64,000 nucleotides of DNA, from NCBI RefSeq assembly GCF_029633865.1, contig NC_079223.1:35505134-35569133 (forward strand). Reading direction: 5' to 3'. Under the pieces are notes generated by a model. The model worked only from the letters and a program-made list of their open reading frames with translations. It did no database searches and was not told where the DNA came from. Below, piece after piece: positions 23,440 to 36,365 of the stretch. Positions within the stretch are counted from its first letter, which is position 1; the number at the start of each line of letters is the position of its first letter. Both the position numbers and the translations under genes were made by a program. The stretch comes from Lampris incognitus. Its lineage: Eukaryota > Chordata > Actinopteri > Lampriformes > Lampridae.

Positions 23440-26187
23440 TTAATAGAGTTCGGCTGTGAGTCTGCAGTGATCGCCCTTCCCTTTGAGAATTCGGTCATCA
23501 GACCTCCGCCTCACCTTCCTCTCCTGACTGGAGTCTTTATTAACCAGGCCCTCGTCGCTGGCCGCCTGCAGGCTATCAAAGTTGCCTTGCCTCTCCCTCT
23601 CCGATGAATCATCATCTCTCTGACGACGCTTCCAGGACTCCATGATACCGTCCAAGCAGGTAAACTTGGTGTCGGTGGTGCAGGCATACATGCCAGCAGG
23701 CACAGCCAGCACCATGGCGAGAACTATCACCACAATGTGAATCAACTTCTCCCGTTGTTCCTTCTCTGTGACGTCACTTCCTGTCACAAAGACAATGCAC
23801 TGTCCGGGACGTGGTGTCTGGTTCTTGAGGGTGACGCAAATGTCATATTTGGTGGCAGGCATTAAATCAGACACAGAGTAAGAGTTGATCCCCGGGCCAA
23901 TGTAGATCGTCTCCCTCTTGTTGGAGCCCCAGCGGCCAAAATGGATGGTGAACCAGGTTTCGTACGGGTGGTCTAAGACAGCGTACCACTCGATTGTGAT
24001 GCCCCGTATTGTCTGCTTGGCAATGCGGATGTCGATGTAGACATTTTCCTCAGCCGTGGCAACTGGGGCTGAGAAACCAGGGGAGAGCGCTGACTGGGAG
24101 CCGTCCGGAGAATGGACGTCCAGGAGGATGTTGACAGATGAGTTGCCGATGAAATTGACGGCAGTGCAGGTGTAAACGCCCTGGTCAGCAACGTGAAGGG
24201 AGGGTATCACCAAGTGGGAACTGATGGTGTCCTCATCCACGCTCTCCTGAAACTCTGGGACAGACACAAGGGGGAAATTCACTGCTTTCAGAGGCGGCAT
24301 ATGTACCCTTACAAGAAGGTTGCTGACATAAGTACAGCTCATCTTGGAAAAGTCTCTCAATTATGTTTGCTAGCTTCGAACGTTTTTCTACAGAAAAATA
24401 TTAATGAATTTAATCTAACACTTATGTTACATGTATATTAAATAATACAAGTCTTAAAAGTTGAGCGAGGCATAGCAAAACCTTGCCATCGGTAAATAGA
24501 AAACACCACAATCAGGCCACCAGCTCCCCAACTAGAACACATAGAAAGAAATATCAATTATCATTACAATGTGTTAACATCATATTGCTTTCACTGGTGT
24601 GTCCCAAAACACGGGACTGCGAAATGGTTTTGAAGGGCTGACCACATGCAGTCAGAACTGTCATGGCCCATGGTTACAGGGAAAGATTAGGCCGAATGAC
24701 GAGGAGGCTCATTTAATTACAAAGTAGGCCAACATGTCGACATTAGGTATGCCACAGTGCTCCACAATCTCCCAACGTCTTAATCAACATCAGTGATGTA
24801 CTGGCAGATTAAGAGAATCGGTGGTGATTATAACGTGGTAGGCCCAGGCCAATATCCAGATTACTCCTCCTTGCTTAATTAGTAGGCCTAGTTGTTTAGA
24901 GCGGGAAGGGTTTCTCAGTGTACGTTTAAGTATCTAATTTACAGCAAAACGTTTCTCGTGGAAAGCGTTTATACGTTACGTATGTTGACACCAGTGAACT
25001 CTTACCATGAAATCCTCTGATTATCTTCAGACCATATGTCCACCACACCGCCGGGTTCGGCCTGGCCTTCGCGAGGCAGCTGAGAGTCGTATTTACTCCC
25101 TGCGGCATGCTGATATTGGCGGACGGCGTGGTCACAATGGGCTTGATGCAGGCTTTCAGCTCCACTTCGTGGAAGAACTTGCCTGCCCTAAAGTCCGGCC
25201 CGGAGCAAGTCAAGTAGGAGTTCATCAGAATGATGGGCGGGCTGATGGATTTGATAAATTCCACAAAGCCCTTCAGGCGGCAGTCGCAAAGCCAGGCGTT
25301 GTCGTGAAGGGCCAGCATGACGTTGGGCGCAAAACCCGTCACCTCCCTCTCGCCCATGCCCTGTGTCTTCTGATGGAGAGGCCAGTTTAGGAAGACGTCC
25401 TTTGAAATTACCGTGAGTTGATTGAAGGATACATCTAAGTACGTGAGAACTGGCAGAAACTTTAACGCATGCTCCGGTACGACGTCCAGCTGGTTGTGTT
25501 TCAGGTCCAGGATCTTGAGGGCCGGGGTGTCCTCGAACGCTGTCCATGGCACCGACCTCAGTTTGTTCCCTTGCAGGCGGAGCTCGGTTAAATTCCCCAA
25601 ACCTTCGAAACCCTTCGAATTGATCACGGTGATCTCGTTGAAGTTCAACCACAGGTTTTCTAAGGCCGGCACGTTTGAGAACGCTGCCCGAGGTATTTCG
25701 GTGAAGTGAGATTTTTCAATGCGTATTTTGTTCATATCATCTGGAATGTTCGCTGGTATGGCCCCAAACGCGCTCTCCTCCATGCATATAAGTGACCTGA
25801 GATCGAAAGGAACAATGCTTCAATGCTTCTGCCATGATTAAATAATAGCCTTGTTAAATGTAACAAAATAAAAGTGACTAACAATAGCTGGTGAGACATA
25901 AATTAGGGCCACTGCAAGTTGGTTAATTATTGAGGGTACGAGCATGCAGTAAATAATGTCAAGCGTGGCTTTCAATATGTAGAACCCATTCACAGAAACG
26001 TGAGAACGATACCTACTGACGTCAGCAGCAACCTCGATACCTCTGCCTATGCAGTACGTGGCTGAGGCACGTCTTACCTTCCATTACGGTCCGTCACACA
26101 GCTGCATCTACTGAAGCATTGTGAATTAGCTTGATGTGCTTGAATGATCAAAAAAAATATCGCTGATACGCCACAAAATATGTCCAT
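23440..26187 (-). CDS. lrit2: Leucine-rich repeat, Ig-like and transmembrane domain protein 2
   Basis: Three coding exons on the minus strand: 26187-26078, 25796-25006 and 24254-23440, with consistent phase and GT/AG junctions, giving 571 aa (close to mammalian LRIT2). The start ATG at 26187 is chosen because it begins a signal peptide ([14 protein letters not shown], residues 4-17); an upstream in-frame Met would bury it. Order: N-terminal cysteine cap (C24..C41), about five LRRs (58-180; [12 protein letters not shown] type), C-terminal cap [12 protein letters not shown], an Ig domain split by intron 2 (LSC ... GVYTCTAVN, Cys330), an FN3-like domain (about 365-455), TM helix (about 471-492, [19 protein letters not shown]), and a ~79-residue charged tail. 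LRIT2 is a retina-enriched membrane protein of poorly known role. Family assignment is firm; gene order next to lrit1 and cdhr1 supports it. Confidence 0.95.
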
Positions 26188-26277
26188 AGTCCGATAAAAA
26201 CGAAAAAAAAAACCCTGTGAGCTACATTCGTGCTCGAGGCATACCAACCGCGGCGGACCAGAGAAGCCTATTAAGTC

Positions 26278-26283
26278 TAATCC
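26278..26283. promoter_or_regulatory. OTX/CRX-type core motif upstream of lrit2
   Basis: TAATCC lies about 90 bp upstream of the lrit2 start codon. CRX/OTX factors drive photoreceptor genes through this core; a single 6-mer is weak evidence. Confidence 0.25.
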
Positions 26284-26594
26284 CTGACGCACTGCGTGAA
26301 GCACAAGTGGCACCTGATTCCCAGGAAAGCTGGCATGCTTAAGACTGGACAGTGTCAGTAGTTCTTAACCGATGCCTGTATAACTCCTATTGGCTATCTG
26401 ACCCGAAACCAGTATTTAAACAGTTGGCTAACTGGAACATGAAGACAACGGAAACATCCCAATACAAATTCAACCGATAACAGCAAACCATTAACTAACT
26501 AAAGCCAACGACTACAATGTACTGCGTTAACTCATTGTTCAATCTTGGCTGAATTTATTTACTTGTTTGTTTGTTTGTTTATTATTTATTTATT

Positions 26595-27056
26595 TGCTTT
26601 TTTTGCCCCTTTGTCTCCCCCATTGTACTTGGCCAATTACCCCACTCTTCCGAGCCGTCCCGGTCGCTGCTGCACCCCCTCTGCCGATCCGGGGAGGGCT
26701 GCAGACTACCACATGCCTTCTCTGATACATGTGGAGTCGCCAGCCGCTTCTTTTCACCTGACAGTGAGGAGTTTCGCCGGGAGGACGTAGCGCGTGGGAG
26801 GATCACGCTATCCCCGCCAGTCCCCCCCCTCCTCCTCCCCCTCCTCCTCCTCCCGCCCGAACAGGCGCCCCGACCGACCAGAGGAGACGCTAGTGCAGCG
26901 GCCAGGACACATACGTACCCACATCCGGCTTCCCACCCGCAGACACGGCCAATTGTGTCTGTAGAGACGTCCGACCAAGCCGGAGGTAACACGGGGATTC
27001 GGACCGGCGATCCCCGTGTTGGTAGATAACGGAATAGACGCTACCCGGACGCCCTC
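26595..27056 (-). mobile_element. tRNA-derived SINE, family A, copy 6
   Basis: Reverse copy upstream of lrit2; the body has an extra CCTCCTCCTCC expansion near 26828-26855. GGCTGAATTTAT (26547-26558) and GGCTGAGTTTAT (27058-27069) are probable target duplications that include a (GTTT)n/(ATTT)n stretch on the left. Confidence 0.85.
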
Positions 27057-27168
27057 AGGCTGAGTTTATAGTCTTGCACAGCTCAGCACCTTATGTACGG
27101 TGAAGTGAAACTGGAGATAAGAACACTACTGCTAGTGCTACAACAGGATGAATATATATATATAAAAG

Positions 27169-27174
27169 TTTATT
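27169..27174 (-). terminator. Candidate lrit1 poly(A) signal
   Basis: TTTATT on the plus strand, about 1,045 bp beyond the lrit1 stop. The interval 27180-28218 has no other feature and is the likely 3' UTR; it includes a G/T-rich repetitive stretch at 28040-28180. Confidence 0.35.
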
Positions 27175-28218
27175 TCGTTTCATTCAAATAGTATGGGGGG
27201 GGGTGAATAGATTTACATTGACAGGGGTAATGATGCAATCTAAGTGACATAAAACAGGTACATAGTAAGACATAATTGAAGTGCTATGTGTCTCATTGCT
27301 GGGACTAGTAATGGTTTAACATTTTGCATCATTTCTGCCATATTTACAATGTGTCATAGTTCAGTCCTTACTGTACTTCTCTCCAGCTCCAGCTCTTTCT
27401 TTTTTTTAACTTTTCGTCAGCGTATTGAACCATGCCTATGTGTATATCTTCTCTGAGAACATATGACAGATATATACAGAGGCATAGACTTAACGATATA
27501 TGTAAGTGTACATCATCAAGTAGATTATTTACAAATCATACACATACATATGCGGTATAAACAGTGGAAAACACGTCCTTGAGTTCCCTTTAGAGCAGAT
27601 CAGTTTGTGGGGGTTTCTATCCTGGGGTGTGCTAGTCATCTGAGATGAGATTTATGATCATAAGTATTAATGTTCCTTCAGCCTTCGACATCATTCTGTT
27701 ACAGCTTCTGTGATGTGAACATTCTCTGGGGCATAAAACGGATGAAATCTATCTCAGTGGATACATTCTGTTTGTGTCACTGTATGAATACATGTATGCC
27801 ACAATAGTAAGAATGAGTCCCAGCAATTCATATTCACTCTATCCGCAAGAAACATAAAATTTTTTGAAATAGCTCAAAAAAATGTGAATAAAAATGACAT
27901 AAAAATCCCCTAAACCGATATTTCCATGATGGTGCAGCGTGCAAAAGTCCTTTGATAGAAGTTGGCCCGCTGTGGCGGCGGTGTGGGTGGTGTGATCCAG
28001 CGAGGGGGGACGGATGGAGAGGAATCCCATGGCTGGGGTGTGTGTGAGCGGGTTGCGGGGGGGCTGACTTCAGGATGTCGATGGGGGTGAGGGTAAGGGT
28101 AGTGATGGGGGTAGGGGCGGGGGTGTGAGTGCACATGAGCGTTAGAGTTGTGGCGAGGAAGTGTATGAGGGTGAGTGTGTGAGACATGGCGTGGAGGAGC
28201 TGGAGCCGGAGCGTGACG

Positions 28219-31200
28219 TCAGCAGAAGTACTCGTTGGGCTGTCCCTCGATCTTAGCTGTGGCCTCGGAGTCCAGGCTGGAGCGGGCCGACAGCAGTCGG
28301 TTGGACTCCTCTGGGTTCAGTCTGGTCAGATACTCACCCTCCAGCCCTTTGGCTTTTGTGCCGGGCGACAGCGTTTCAAAGGTCACGTACGAGTCCTGTA
28401 TGTCCTTGGACTTCTTTCCCCAGTACTTCTGGATGCGCCTCTTCAGCGCACCACAGCACACAATGACAGTGAGCGGCACCGCGATGACGCAGGCCACTGT
28501 GATCACGATAACGTTAATTAGCTTTTGGGTACCGGTGGCACTGGCTGCTTCGTCTGTAGAAAATATGACACACTGCTCCTTCTTAGGGATCAGCCCCCTT
28601 ACACACACACAGGCGATGTACTTGGTCCTGGGCACCAGCCCCTCAATAGTTACGCGGTTCTGCCCCGCCCCAACATTGATCTTCCTCATGTCCCGCTCCC
28701 CAAACACAGCATATAGCACGCTAAATGCTGTTGTGTTCTTAGCCTTTGGAGCTCTCCAATTCAGAGAGATGGTATTGTCTGTGTCACCCACCACCTTTAC
28801 AGAGCGGACCACCCTGTCCGGGTCCTGCTGAAGGGATGAGGTGTTGGCCGCCAGGTTGCTGAGATTGGTCTTCTCCAGATCCAGCAGCCCGTCTGGGCCT
28901 GAGGAGGTGCCAGGCCCAGGCGTGGCTCGGTCAGCTAGGCTGTAACTGGCCATCCCAGCACCAGGCCCGGGGCCGGGTGGTGGGCCTGGCTCCAGTGCAG
29001 GCGGGGCTGGAGGCGTGGAGGTTGGTACCACATATCTGGCCACCAGTTTTTCCTGATAGGCAGCTTTGCCCATTTGGTTGGGTTTCTTGGCTTTGGGTTT
29101 CTTATCAGTGCTAGTTTGGTTTCCCTCTGGTTTCGGTGTGTTGGAGACCATGAGAGAGATGACGGCCTCGGCACTTCCCGCGTAGTTAGTGGCTTTGCAA
29201 ACGTATTTCCCTGAATCACGATATGACACAGCCGGGACGCTTAGGATGGACCAGGTGATTCCCTCCTTCGAATTCTCCAGCTGGACTGTGAGGAGGACAG
29301 AGACAATGAACATTACGACTATAAATGAGCAGTAAAATGTGAAAACTATAAAGCATGACACGGGGAAACTCATGAAGGTATAACAAGTGAGGGCTGGACC
29401 GATTTTGTGGTGGTATTGTAATAATGACAGTATTTTAGAAATATCTCAGTTAAGATACCCTCTGGTGACTTAGCCCAACGTCAAAAATTACACACGCAAA
29501 TTAAAAGGGCTGTAGCTGAACTCTTCTGAATATATGCATAACCATGGCCTCCCCAGAAAGGTTTGACCCTGAACTGCCAGATTTAACTTGCCCATTACTG
29601 AAATTGAGTTGCTGAAGGTCAAAACACAGTGTAAATTGAATTCTATCATCGCCTAAAAGAGAACTCGTTATTTGCATAAAAATAACTTCCTTTGGTTTTG
29701 TATCTTGAGCCCATGACTCAACTGAGCTATTACCATAAGTCTCTTCACGTTTGATGATATAATACCAAAACGTGAGCGTTTGGCGTTGTTTTTACTATGG
29801 ATATGCATCTCCAAACTACCCAACTGAAGTATCCAATGGGCCACTTTTTGTCCCAAATGATGTTAACGGGCCTTTTGGAGTGTGCAAGACAACATATTTT
29901 TGTAACTTTCATCTAAATGGTTCTTTACAGGGGCCTGTGCATGAAGGATAAAAAAAAGTGTGTTGCTGTCAATGTATTGACTCATGCAAGTATGCAAATT
30001 AAAAAAAAAACACTGAAAATGAGCAACGTTGCACAACTCGTTCTGATCACAGCTGCTCAAACATCTGCACAAATCCAACGCAAGCTTCTGTTTAATTAGT
30101 GTGCATTTTGCGTAATGGCGCAGCGCAACGGCAGTTCTCTTACACAAAGCACAACCACCATAACGAAAGCGGGCGGAGGGAGAAAGAGGGTGAGGTATAG
30201 GGGGGGTTGGGTGACTCACGCTCCAGAAGGTCATGCTGGCTCACCTGACCCATTGATGGCTCTCCCGTCAGCCCTGCGCCATGCCAGGTCGGGGATGGGG
30301 ACTCCGATGGTGCCGCAGCGCAGCAGCACGTTGTTACCGACGGCGCTGCGGACCCGCGCCACCGCCGTGTGGATGCGGGGCAGCTGGCAGCTCCGCAGCT
30401 CGGCATCGCTGAACAGGACCCCCGACAAGCTCTCCGGGGCCGAGCAACGGAGCCGCGTGTCGATGAAGGCTACTGAGAGGGTCGGGGACTTCTGAAACTG
30501 GACCAGGTCGAACAGGCGACAGTCACACACCCAAGGGTTATCGTGAAGACCTGTACAAATAATAATAAAAAAAGGGCGGGGGGGGGGGGTTACCATAGAA
30601 GAGAGGTGACAGGCCAGTAATTTGGACTAGCGGAGAAAGAACGGTTCCCGCACTGTGCGTAAATTGATGGATAAGCCTAGATGGGTGGTGTTATGACGTT
30701 AGTTATGTGAAAATGCTATAAAACGATTAGTGGGCTGTTTGGTTCATGAACTATGTCATGAAGTCAGCAACGATGATGACGATGATGATGATGATGATGA
30801 TATGAGAGGAGTTAACTAAAAGATGCATTTTACGGGGGGGGGGCGGAGGGGTCAAGGAAAATTAGCATTGGGTGTCATTTCAAGGTGGTTCTCCCAAGTG
30901 CCTCGTTAAGTGGTTATCGTAAATCTGTTACAACTTGTTGACTTTTTTATGTTTTGTGTAACCTTTATATAACCAGGCAAGTCATTAAGAACAGTTTTTC
31001 CATTTGCAATGACAGCCTGGCAAGAGGCAGAGCTTCTTGGGGAAAGGAGAAAAACGGTGAAAGATACACACTTGAAAAAAAAACAGACATACCAACAGTC
31101 AGAGCAAAAGAGATTAAAAAAGAAATCTATGCAGTGGGTGCGTCCATCTTGGAGGGATCCCTTCTCTGATGCTTTTATACTGAAGTTTCTTTTTGTCTGT

Positions 31201-32561
31201 GAAGTTTTTTTCCTTTTTCCGGTTCGAGGGTCGATCAGGATAAGAGGTGTCGTATACACGGGCACCTATTCTATTTCTATCTGCAGGGGAATGTGACGTG
31301 ATTTAGGGCTATGGCTATACAAACAAACTTCGACTTCACTTGAGGGAAACAAAAAGCACAAACTAAAACCCAAACACAGGAAAGAAAGAATAGGGGGAAG
31401 AAACGTGGAATAAATGACACACCGAGGCCTTACCGAGTATCATTTTGGAGCTCTCGGGCCCCTGCGTGGGTCTGACCGCCAGCCAGGTGGAGAGCACCTC
31501 CGCCGGCAGAGTGAGCAGGCTGTTGCTGGATAGATCCAGGTAGGTCAGGTTTCTGATGTACGCGGTGGCCTCCGCGGGGAGTGAGGTCAGCTGGTTGTTG
31601 TGCAAGTCGAGCAGTCGGAGGCTGGGCATGTCCACCAGAGACTCCCAGGGGAAGGAGGTGAGGGCGTTGCCGTCCAGGCGGAGCTCCTCCAGGTTCAAGA
31701 GGCCGCGGAAGCTGTCCGGGCTGAGGACGCACAGCGTGTTGAAGGACATCCACAGGAACTCCAGACTGGAGAGGTAGTGGAAAGCTTCGCTGGGGATCCG
31801 CTGGATCGCCGTCTTCTCGATCCGCAACTTGGACGTGTCAACGGGGAACCCGGCAGGCACAAGGGAGATCTCGGGGTCGTTGCAGATAACGCTCCTGATT
31901 GGAGACGCGACAAATGAATTACTTAGCCTGGAACTGCCCATCGCGCGTTTAAGACACAGTGTAACCAAGGCGGAGGGGCTGAATCCCACGTCATTTGCTC
32001 GATTAACGTCATTTGCTCAATTATTGCAAATTGGCTATTAGCAATTTGGAAAGACAAGGCTGTAAAAACCAGCCAAACACTGGCGATATCCGTTAACCAA
32101 AATATGTGAGCAGAGTACAGAACGAACAAAATAGCACAGTTACCAGTCAGTATGACAAAAATACTCGTATACCCCCATTCACCAAACTGGCATATTCGCA
32201 TAGATGGAGGGGTTGAAAGTGCCTTTGAGATAATCCAGCATTAAATGAAATTGGACAGGCACGCACTCCCTGAATTATCTTTTGCACACGTGTTCACTTC
32301 TGTGCAAACACCAGTAATCATGCAAGGGCAGATATGCCCGTCAAAAGAAGAAGGGGAAAAAACACACAGACACACACAGACGCACATATAGCCAGTGTTA
32401 TAGAAGCGTGCCCCCGTGGCCCGTTTGAGACGTTACCTGGCCTTGGATCCGTCACTCAGGTTGTGGTAAAAACAGCTGCACTGCGACGGGCACGCGCTCA
32501 CCGACGACGACAGGAGCACACCTGTGCACAGGTACAGTCCCGGGAGGAGGACGAGGAACAT
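28219..32561 (-). CDS. lrit1a: Leucine-rich repeat, Ig-like and transmembrane domain protein 1
   Basis: Four coding exons on the minus strand: 32561-32437, 31894-31434, 30550-30245 and 29285-28219; phases agree and total 652 aa (human LRIT1 is slightly shorter). Signal peptide 1-23 (FLVLLPGLYLCTGVLLSSS), cysteine cap CPSQCSC, LRRs about 60-180 (LEELRLDGNALTSFPWESL), C-terminal cap NPWVCDCRLF (200-209), Ig domain (second Cys at 327, YVCKATNYAG), a lysine-rich then proline/glycine-rich linker (about 355-430), FN3 domain (about 455-540), TM helix 553-575 and a 77-residue tail. LRIT1 is a retinal protein reported at photoreceptor synapses, where it modulates signalling to bipolar cells. The intron between exons 2 and 3 sits exactly before the LRRCT, as in lrit2 where that intron is absent. 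The 'a' suffix follows the neighbourhood and is inferred. Confidence 0.95.
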
Positions 32562-32748
32562 TTTGGCCCAGCTTCACGCGCGCACAGCTTGCCTACACAT
32601 GCGCCCAGTCTGGTGGCCGGTGGAGTCAAACGGACCTGTGTGGGTTTTTTTTTTCTTCTTCTCATTTACCGGAATATCATCCGCCCACCGCTTCGCTGTC
32701 CCATAGTGATCAGACTGCTGTGAGTCCCGAGATAAAAAGGATAGACAA

Positions 32749-32754
32749 GGATTA
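32749..32754. promoter_or_regulatory. OTX/CRX-type core motif upstream of lrit1
   Basis: GGATTA lies about 190 bp upstream of the lrit1 start codon. Weak on its own; noted because lrit2 has the same core close to its start. Confidence 0.25.
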
Positions 32755-33042
32755 ACGAGAGGACTGGCGGTCTTTACATTTGGATGGCGTATTGCATCCC
32801 GGAATCCGATAGGCTGCGCAGAGACGTCCCTGTTTATTATCACAGAAAAAAAATACTTCCGAAATGGTCATAATCCACTGTGATGCCCCCCCACCCCCCC
32901 AAATGTGGTTTGTTCATTTGAGCCTTGTCGTGACTGTTAATCTGTAAGTGGACGGCTCTGTTTTAGCCACAAGGTGGCCCCTATACATCACATAGCCTGT
33001 GGCTCCCGCTCTTCGCACACTAGAAAGAGCGTATTTACTTAA

Positions 33043-33290
33043 CAGCCAATACATTTACTCTTTATTGCCGTTCAGGTTACAGATTAAGGTGGACATCCCC
33101 GTGTTGATGTCGTCACCGTCGTTTAAAAGGAAGCAACTAAACATCATCCAATAGAAATCAATGCAAATGTTTTATGTGCAAAATGCACGAGTTTATGCTA
33201 AAACTTCAGCTGCAGAAGGTCACAATTACTGATTTAAAAATGTAAATTCTCTTTCTGGTTGGGTCGGCCAGCAAAGGTGCCACCCCATGC
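33043..33290 (+). repeat. Unclassified dispersed repeat, copy 1
   Basis: About 250 bp resembling 39407-39680 in the same orientation. Shared words include TTACAGATTAAGGTGGAC, ATCAATGCAAA, TTTATGCTAAAAC, AAATTCTCTTTCTGGTTG and GCAAAGGTGCCACCCCATG. No coding frame persists through both copies. Confidence 0.7.
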
Positions 33291-33632
33291 GGTGGAGTAA
33301 TTAAGACGTGTCAGACAGTACTTGTCTGGTGTACTGTGTAACACACTATATAATTAACTATAAATGACATCTATAACGCCTTATGACTGAAGAGATAATG
33401 CATCATACGTGCTTGCAAGGTATAACTCATTAAGTGTGCATTATTATTCACTGAGTGCCTTCCTAATGCATAGCGTTGCTAGTCCTAGAAGGTGTACTGT
33501 TATTTGGACCCCCCCCCCCAGAAGGAAGCTGATGAAATTGAGTTTCAAAACATTTTGTTGCACTTTTAAATTCAAACATTTCATCTTGTGCTCGTGTGCG
33601 CTCATGCATTGTTGTGTACCGTGTCAACATTT

Positions 33633-34063
33633 TTTTTCTCTCCACTTTCTAGCCCAGTTGTACTTGGCCAATTACTCTACTTTCCAATCTGTCCCGGTTG
33701 TTGCTCCACCCACTCTGCCGATCCGAGGAGGGCTGCACACTACCACATGCCTCCTCCCATACATGTGGGGTCGCCACCTCTTCTTTCCACCTGACATTGT
33801 AGAGTTTCGCCAGGGGGACGTAGCGCGTGGGAGGATCACGCTATTCCCCCCAGTCCCTCCTCCCCCCCTCCCCAAACAGGCGCCCTGACCGACCAGAGGC
33901 GGCGCTAGAGCAGCGACCAGGACACATACCTACATCTGACTTCCCACACGTAGACACGGCCAATTGTGTCTGACCAAGCCGGAGGTAACACGGGGATTCG
34001 AACTGGCGAGCCCCGTGTTGGTAGGCAACGGAATAGACCGCTGTGCTACCCAGATGCCCACCC
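33633..34063 (-). mobile_element. tRNA-derived SINE, family A, copy 7
   Basis: Reverse copy with a perfect 11-bp flanking duplication TGTCAACATTT (33622-33632 and 34064-34074), which fixes both ends of the element. Confidence 0.9.
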
Positions 34064-34739
34064 TGTCAACATTTGACCATTGATTGAATGGCTGACATTG
34101 TTTCCATCTGTCTGCCTCTCCCTTTAATTTCTACAATTACAAATGTCTGATAATATGTTTACGGGTTTTCTCGTTCGTTTTGGTGCATTTCTCCAGTCAT
34201 CCTTAACATTTGAGAATTGGTAAGTGCATTTCTCAAAACCATGTGTGCAAACGGCACCACACAATGTATTCCCTGCAAAAGCCCACGACTTGCTCAAAAT
34301 CCTTAGTTTATCTCTCAAAAGTGAATATTTATGTCAATGAACATGTCAGTGCCATCAGAATGACAAGTCCTACCGTCATTGTTTACAAACAAGAAGGTCA
34401 AAATGCTCAGCCATGTTGTCAACATACCGGTGTACTCTGTATAAGTACTATCTGATTTAAACTATGGCTAAGGTTTCAATGACAATTGATAGAAAATGCA
34501 CAAGGCTGCAATTTTTCTGTTTGGCATGAATCAATTTCAACAGTGCAATATTACACATTACTGGATGTGGGCGACCGATTGCAAGAGATTCACATTTACA
34601 CTTACTGTTTGTAATGTAATTTGTTGCAATGCAGAAAAGAAAAAGATAAGACTGTTTCACAGCACTGCATAGCACAAAGGAAAAACAATAGAAAATTTGA
34701 AATGTAAACATATGAAACACCCCTTAGGCAGAACTGTAC

Positions 34740-35900
34740 ATGCAGCGCTGTATGGGAATTATAGTGCAGTCTTTCTAAACTTACTGACGTTCCTGTCTGT
34801 CCAGCTACAGATTCTCATCCACATCACTATGGATATCTTCCCTTGCAGTGCAGAATCTTCTGCAATGTCTTATGCAGCCTCTGCAGGCATGTGCTATGAT
34901 GTCCTCGCATGCTGCATCCATGGCAACCGGCAGGGTCATCTGATTACGTGGCTGGCGATTGTAAACCTTCCACCTCCATGCTGAGTAGAACTCCTCATTT
35001 GGGTTAAGGAATGGGGAAATAGGGAGGGAAGAATTCCATCAGCATCCTGTAGTGGGTCGCAAACCATTGCCTGATGGTGTTTGAGTGATGGAAACTCACA
35101 TTATCCCCAATTACCACATACTTTAGCGGCACAGTGACACAGTGGTAAGCGCTGTCACCTCACAGCAAGAAGGGCCTGAGTTCAAACCACAGGGTTGCCC
35201 AACCTTGGGGTCATCCCAGGTCATCCTCTGTGTGGAGTTTGCATGTTCTCCCCATGTCTATGGTGGGGTTCCTCTGGGTAATCCGGTTTCCCCCACCATC
35301 AAAAAGACATGCATGTTAGGGTTAATACTGCTGTCTGTGCCCTTGACTGAGGCATGGCAAGATGAACTGGAGTTGGTCCCCGGATGCTGCACAGTGGCTG
35401 CCCACTGCTCCTAGCTACACAGCTAGGATGGGTTAAATGCAGAGTGTCATTTCCCCATGGGGATCAATAAAGTATCTCAAAAAAAATCATATCGAATCAG
35501 ACCCCTCTCATCATCAGAGATGAGATCCTTGTAGAGGTTGTCTGAGAAGCTGAGGAGATGCTGTGTGTTGTATGGCCCTATAATGGGAATACATGTTAGC
35601 ACACCATGCTCTGAAATAGCAGCACACATAGTGATGGTCTCTCCCCGTTGGCCTGACACATCAACAGTAGCTCTGTGGCCAATAGCATTTCAACCATGCC
35701 TTCTGGCTTTGGCCAGGTTGGAGCCAGTTTCATCCTGGTATATGAAGTGATGAGGTGGTTCACATTATTCCAGTACCATTATACGCTATGTCCCAGAAGA
35801 TACAAAATGAGTTTGATGAATAACGTGTATTTTCATTTTGGACAACATACAGTTGCATCGTCAGTATACATATTGCATGTTCTTTTCTACACCCATAGCA
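34740..35900 (-). pseudogene. IS630/Tc1-type transposase relic, catalytic half, interrupted by a SINE
   Basis: Minus-strand frames show HHFIYQDETGSNLAKARR (first catalytic Asp, about 35760-35705), GHRATVDVSGQRGETITMCA and IGPYNTQHLLSF (35700-35560), then after the SINE KYVVIGDNVSFHHSNTI (second Asp, about 35115-35065) and, one frame over, FLNPNEEFYSAWRW (third, Glu, about 35005-34960). This is the DD-E core of the IS630-like branch of the Tc1/mariner superfamily. It is dead: in-frame stops, a 1-bp frameshift and a SINE insertion. A probable N-terminal piece of the same family is at 38596-38709. Confidence 0.75.
35124..35487 (+). mobile_element. tRNA-derived SINE, family B, copy 2
   Basis: Head GTGACACAGTGGTAAGCGCT with box B-like GTTCAAACC, body with AAGACATGCATGTTAGGGTT, tail ATCAATAAAGTATCTC plus poly-A. 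It splits the transposase relic between its two catalytic Asp regions. Confidence 0.85.
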
Positions 35901-35930
35901 AATGTGTACAGGTCACACTTATTGTACTGT

Positions 35931-36365
35931 ACAGTGGTGCTTAAAAGTTTGTGAACCCTTCAGAATGTTCTATATTTCTGCATAAATATGACCTAGAACA
36001 TTATCAGATTTTCACACAAGTTGTAAAAGTAGATAAAGAGAACCCAATTAAACAAATGGGACAAACATATTTTACTTGGTCATTTATTTATTGAGGAAAA
36101 TGATCCAATATTACATATCTGTGAGTGGCAAAAGTATGTGAACCTTTGCTTTCAGTATCTGGTGTGATACACCCCCCGCCCCAGTGCAGCAATAACTGCA
36201 ACTAAATGTTTCTGGTAACTGTTGATCAGTCCTGCACATCGGCCTGGAGGAATTTTAGCCCATTCCTCCGTACAAAACAGCTTCAACTCTGGGATGTTGG
36301 TGGGTTTCCTCACATGAACTGCTCGCTTCAGGGCCTTCCACAACATTTGATTCGATTAAGGTCAG
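35931..36365. mobile_element. Truncated Tc1-like transposon end
   Basis: Starts with the terminal sequence ACAGTGGTGCTTAAAAGTTT, continues through ATGATCCAATATTACATATC and the non-coding-strand 3' part of a Tc1 transposase (TTAGCCCATTCCTCCGTACA), and stops at 36365 where Penelope-derived sequence begins. Only one end is present. Confidence 0.75.

Noticed and set aside
26188-26313. Longer lrit2 N-terminus from an upstream in-frame Met
   Set aside because: It would place about 42 residues before an otherwise clear signal peptide; the Met at 26187 fits the family better.
26571-27029. 152-codon plus-strand frame and similar ones in other family A SINE copies (e.g. 16836-17270, 33409-33888)
   Set aside because: Every SINE copy gives comparable frames in both strands; none is conserved between copies beyond the DNA similarity itself.
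31430-31753. Minus-strand frames overlapping lrit1 and lrit2 exons (also 25188-25652, 28935-29219) and plus-strand frames such as 28235-28831
   Set aside because: Shadows of GC-rich true exons in other frames; no splice-consistent extension and no domain.
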